From: Mucilaginibacter endophyticus
Lineage (GTDB): Bacteria > Bacteroidota > Bacteroidia > Sphingobacteriales > Sphingobacteriaceae
Assembly (NCBI RefSeq): GCF_003351025.1
Contig: NZ_QPCG01000002.1
Span: 248,001-312,000 of the forward strand
Direction of reading: 5' to 3'
Length of the DNA: 64,000 nt
The notes under the pieces: generated by a model
The model's database searches: none
The model's input: only the letters and a program-made list of their open reading frames with translations
What the model was told of the DNA's origin: nothing
Made by a program: the position numbers and the translations under genes
Shown here: positions 62,279 to 64,000 of the stretch, in pieces
How positions within the stretch are numbered: position 1 is the stretch's first letter
Layout of the letters: every line of letters begins with the position of its first letter

Positions 62279-64000
62279 ATGCAGATAAAAAAATCATCAA
62301 CGATGTACGATGTAGTTGTTATTGGATCCGGCGCGGGCGGTGGCATGGCCGCTTATACTTTAGCAACAGCAGGTATCAAAGTGCTGATGCTGGAAGCGGG
62401 CCCGTTTTTTGATCCGGCAAAGGATTCACAACAGCTAAAATGGCCATATGAGTCGCCAAGGCGTGGAGGTAACGCGACCCGCCCGATGGGCGATTTTGAC
62501 GCGGCTTATGGTGGCTGGCAAATTGAAGGAGAACCATATACTCAAAAAGACGGATCAGAGTTTCAATGGTTCCGTTCAAAAATGCTGGGCGGCCGGACAA
62601 ACCACTGGGGACGTATTTCATTACGTATGGGGCCAAAGGATTTTAAATGTAAAACGGCTTACGGCGTAGGCGATGACTGGCCGATAACCTACGATGAGAT
62701 CAAGCCGTATTATGATAAGGTAGATCGGCTATTAGGAGTTTACGGATCGATGGAAGGGCTGGAGAATGATCCTGATGGAATTTTTCTTCCGCCGCCAAAG
62801 CCACGGCTCAATGAGTTGTTTGTTAAAAAGGCGGCTACCGGCATGGGAATCAAAGTAATTGCAGGCCGTGGTTCGATATTGACAGCCCCTTTACCGGGAA
62901 ACAAAGATAGGGGCGCTTGCTTTTACTGCGGACAGTGCAACCGGAGCTGTAAAATTTATGGTGATTTTTCATCTTCTTCGTGCCTGGTAATCCCTGCAAT
63001 CAAAACCGGTAACCTAACGGTTATAACCAACGCGATAGTAAGGGAGATCCTGGCAGATAAAGAAGGCCTGGCAAGTGGTGTATCCTATATTAGCAAGGAA
63101 GATATGCAGGAATACCAGGTAAACGCCAAAACGGTGATCCTGGCAGCCAGCACCTGCGAGTCGGCAAGGATCTTGCTAAACTCCAAATCCGACAAACATC
63201 CCAACGGATTAGCAAATAGCAGCAATGTTATCGGCAAATACCTGCACGACTCTACCCAGGGAGGCGGAGTGGCGATACTGCCGCAGCTATTTGGCCGTAA
63301 ACGGTTTAATGAAGATGGGGTAGGCAGTCTGCACCTCTATGCTCCATGGTGGTTGGATAATAAAAAGCTCAATTTTTCGAGAGGCTATCACCTTGAGATT
63401 TTTGGAGGAATGATGATGCCTGGCTATGGAGGCTATTTTGGCTTCGAAGGAGCGGTTGTGCCATTTTTGAATGGCGTTGTTCCCGGCGCCGATGGAAAGA
63501 CCAAGGATGCGGGCGGCTTCGGCCTATCCCTTAAAAATGATTACCGGACATTTTACGGAAGTATGGCCGGTGTTGGCTGTCATGGCGCATCAACAGCCCG
63601 TGAGGATAATTATTGTGAGATAGATCCTACGGTAGTTGATAGATATGGCATTCCAGTGCTCCGTTTCAGGTATAAATGGACGCAGGATGATATTAACCAG
63701 GCCAAACACATGCAGGATATCTCGCAGGAAATAGTAAAACAGATGGGAGGGATTTCACTTGTTCAGCCTAAAGGCCCTGAAACCAATTATGGGTTGGACA
63801 AACCCGGCAAAGGCATTCATGAAGTTGGTACGGTGCGTATGGGGGATGACGCTAAAAAAGCCCCGCTCAATAAATGGGGACAGGCGCATGATTGCAAAAA
63901 CCTGTTTGTAACGGATGGTTCGGTGTTTACCCAGCAATCGGAAAAGAACCCTACGTGGACAATCCTCGCGTTATCTATGCGTACTGCCGAATACCTGATA
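62279..64000 (+). CDS. GMC-family FAD oxidoreductase with four-cysteine cluster motif, 3' end outside the window
   Basis: At least 574 residues, cut by the right edge. The FAD site is VVVIGSGAGGGMAAY (G16-x-G18-x-x-G21), and the C-terminal GMC part carries HEVGTVRMG and DGSVFTQQSEKNPTWTILALSM with the His/Asn pair of the family. Residues 214-224 hold C-x2-C-x2-C-x3-C (ACFYCGQCNRSCK), like the iron-sulphur motif of FAD-dependent glucose dehydrogenase large subunits. It likely oxidises a sugar hydroxyl and passes electrons to a cytochrome. It has no signal of its own; large subunits of this type are exported with a Tat-signal small subunit, which may be encoded past the edge. Confidence 0.9.
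   Translation, partial: MQIKKSSTMYDVVVIGSGAGGGMAAYTLATAGIKVLMLEAGPFFDPAKDSQQLKWPYESPRRGGNATRPMGDFDAAYGGWQIEGEPYTQKDGSEFQWFRSKMLGGRTNHWGRISLRMGPKDFKCKTAYGVGDDWPITYDEIKPYYDKVDRLLGVYGSMEGLENDPDGIFLPPPKPRLNELFVKKAATGMGIKVIAGRGSILTAPLPGNKDRGACFYCGQCNRSCKIYGDFSSSSCLVIPAIKTGNLTVITNAIVREILADKEGLASGVSYISKEDMQEYQVNAKTVILAASTCESARILLNSKSDKHPNGLANSSNVIGKYLHDSTQGGGVAILPQLFGRKRFNEDGVGSLHLYAPWWLDNKKLNFSRGYHLEIFGGMMMPGYGGYFGFEGAVVPFLNGVVPGADGKTKDAGGFGLSLKNDYRTFYGSMAGVGCHGASTAREDNYCEIDPTVVDRYGIPVLRFRYKWTQDDINQAKHMQDISQEIVKQMGGISLVQPKGPETNYGLDKPGKGIHEVGTVRMGDDAKKAPLNKWGQAHDCKNLFVTDGSVFTQQSEKNPTWTILALSMRTAEYLI

Overview
The window reads as a chromosomal segment of a Bacteroidota (Bacteroidetes) bacterium, most like the Sphingobacteriaceae (Mucilaginibacter/Pedobacter type). 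This rests on a SusC/SusD pair, an ECF sigma/FecR cassette, a type IX secretion C-terminal sorting domain beside a PorP/SprF protein, a DUF6377-type regulator, several TTG starts without Shine-Dalgarno sequences, and promoter boxes of the TAnnTTTG type. The genus is inferred. I saw no rRNA or tRNA gene, CRISPR array, insertion sequence or prophage.

Region 1 (1-9100): the 3' part of a TonB-dependent receptor is followed by an ECF sigma factor, a FecR anti-sigma factor and an outer-membrane protein with an STN signalling domain and seven exact 16-residue repeats. Next come a secreted RidA-like protein, a convergent pair for a membrane-anchored sugar dehydrogenase plus cytochrome c, and a secreted Gly/Asn-rich protein. 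Region 2 (9100-22750): an autoregulated LacI-type regulator with a serine hydrolase; an orphan membrane protein; an ABC ATPase / FtsX permease / TesA-like esterase operon; a MarR regulator divergent from a heterodimeric ABC exporter; and a NUDIX-type regulator.

Region 3 (22750-38500): a large IgGFc-binding/PKD type IX substrate with its PorP/SprF partner, two small disordered proteins, arginine decarboxylase, a GlxA-type AraC regulator, DoxX-like proteins, a RibD-like reductase, an HTH-only protein, a membrane regulator-like protein with a striking TTGTAC array upstream, a serine hydrolase with a TPR tail, phosphoglucomutase and an RRM RNA-binding protein.

Region 4 (38900-64000): a carbohydrate-utilisation region. 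A DUF6377 regulator precedes SusC, SusD and two tandem VCBS/ASPIC-UnbV lipoproteins. A vanadium-haloperoxidase/PAP2-like lipoprotein, a secreted GH65 enzyme, a periplasmic GH37 trehalase and a secreted GH130-like enzyme follow, pointing to alpha-glucosides such as trehalose or kojibiose as likely substrates. At the right end a second NUDIX-type regulator is divergent from a Tat-exported sugar isomerase-like protein and a GMC oxidoreductase with a four-cysteine cluster motif, cut by the window edge. Two palindromic sites lie in the shared promoter region. The best candidate for an under-described system is this right end: a NUDIX-regulated periplasmic sugar oxidation module beside alpha-glucoside hydrolases, possibly a 3-keto-sugar pathway.
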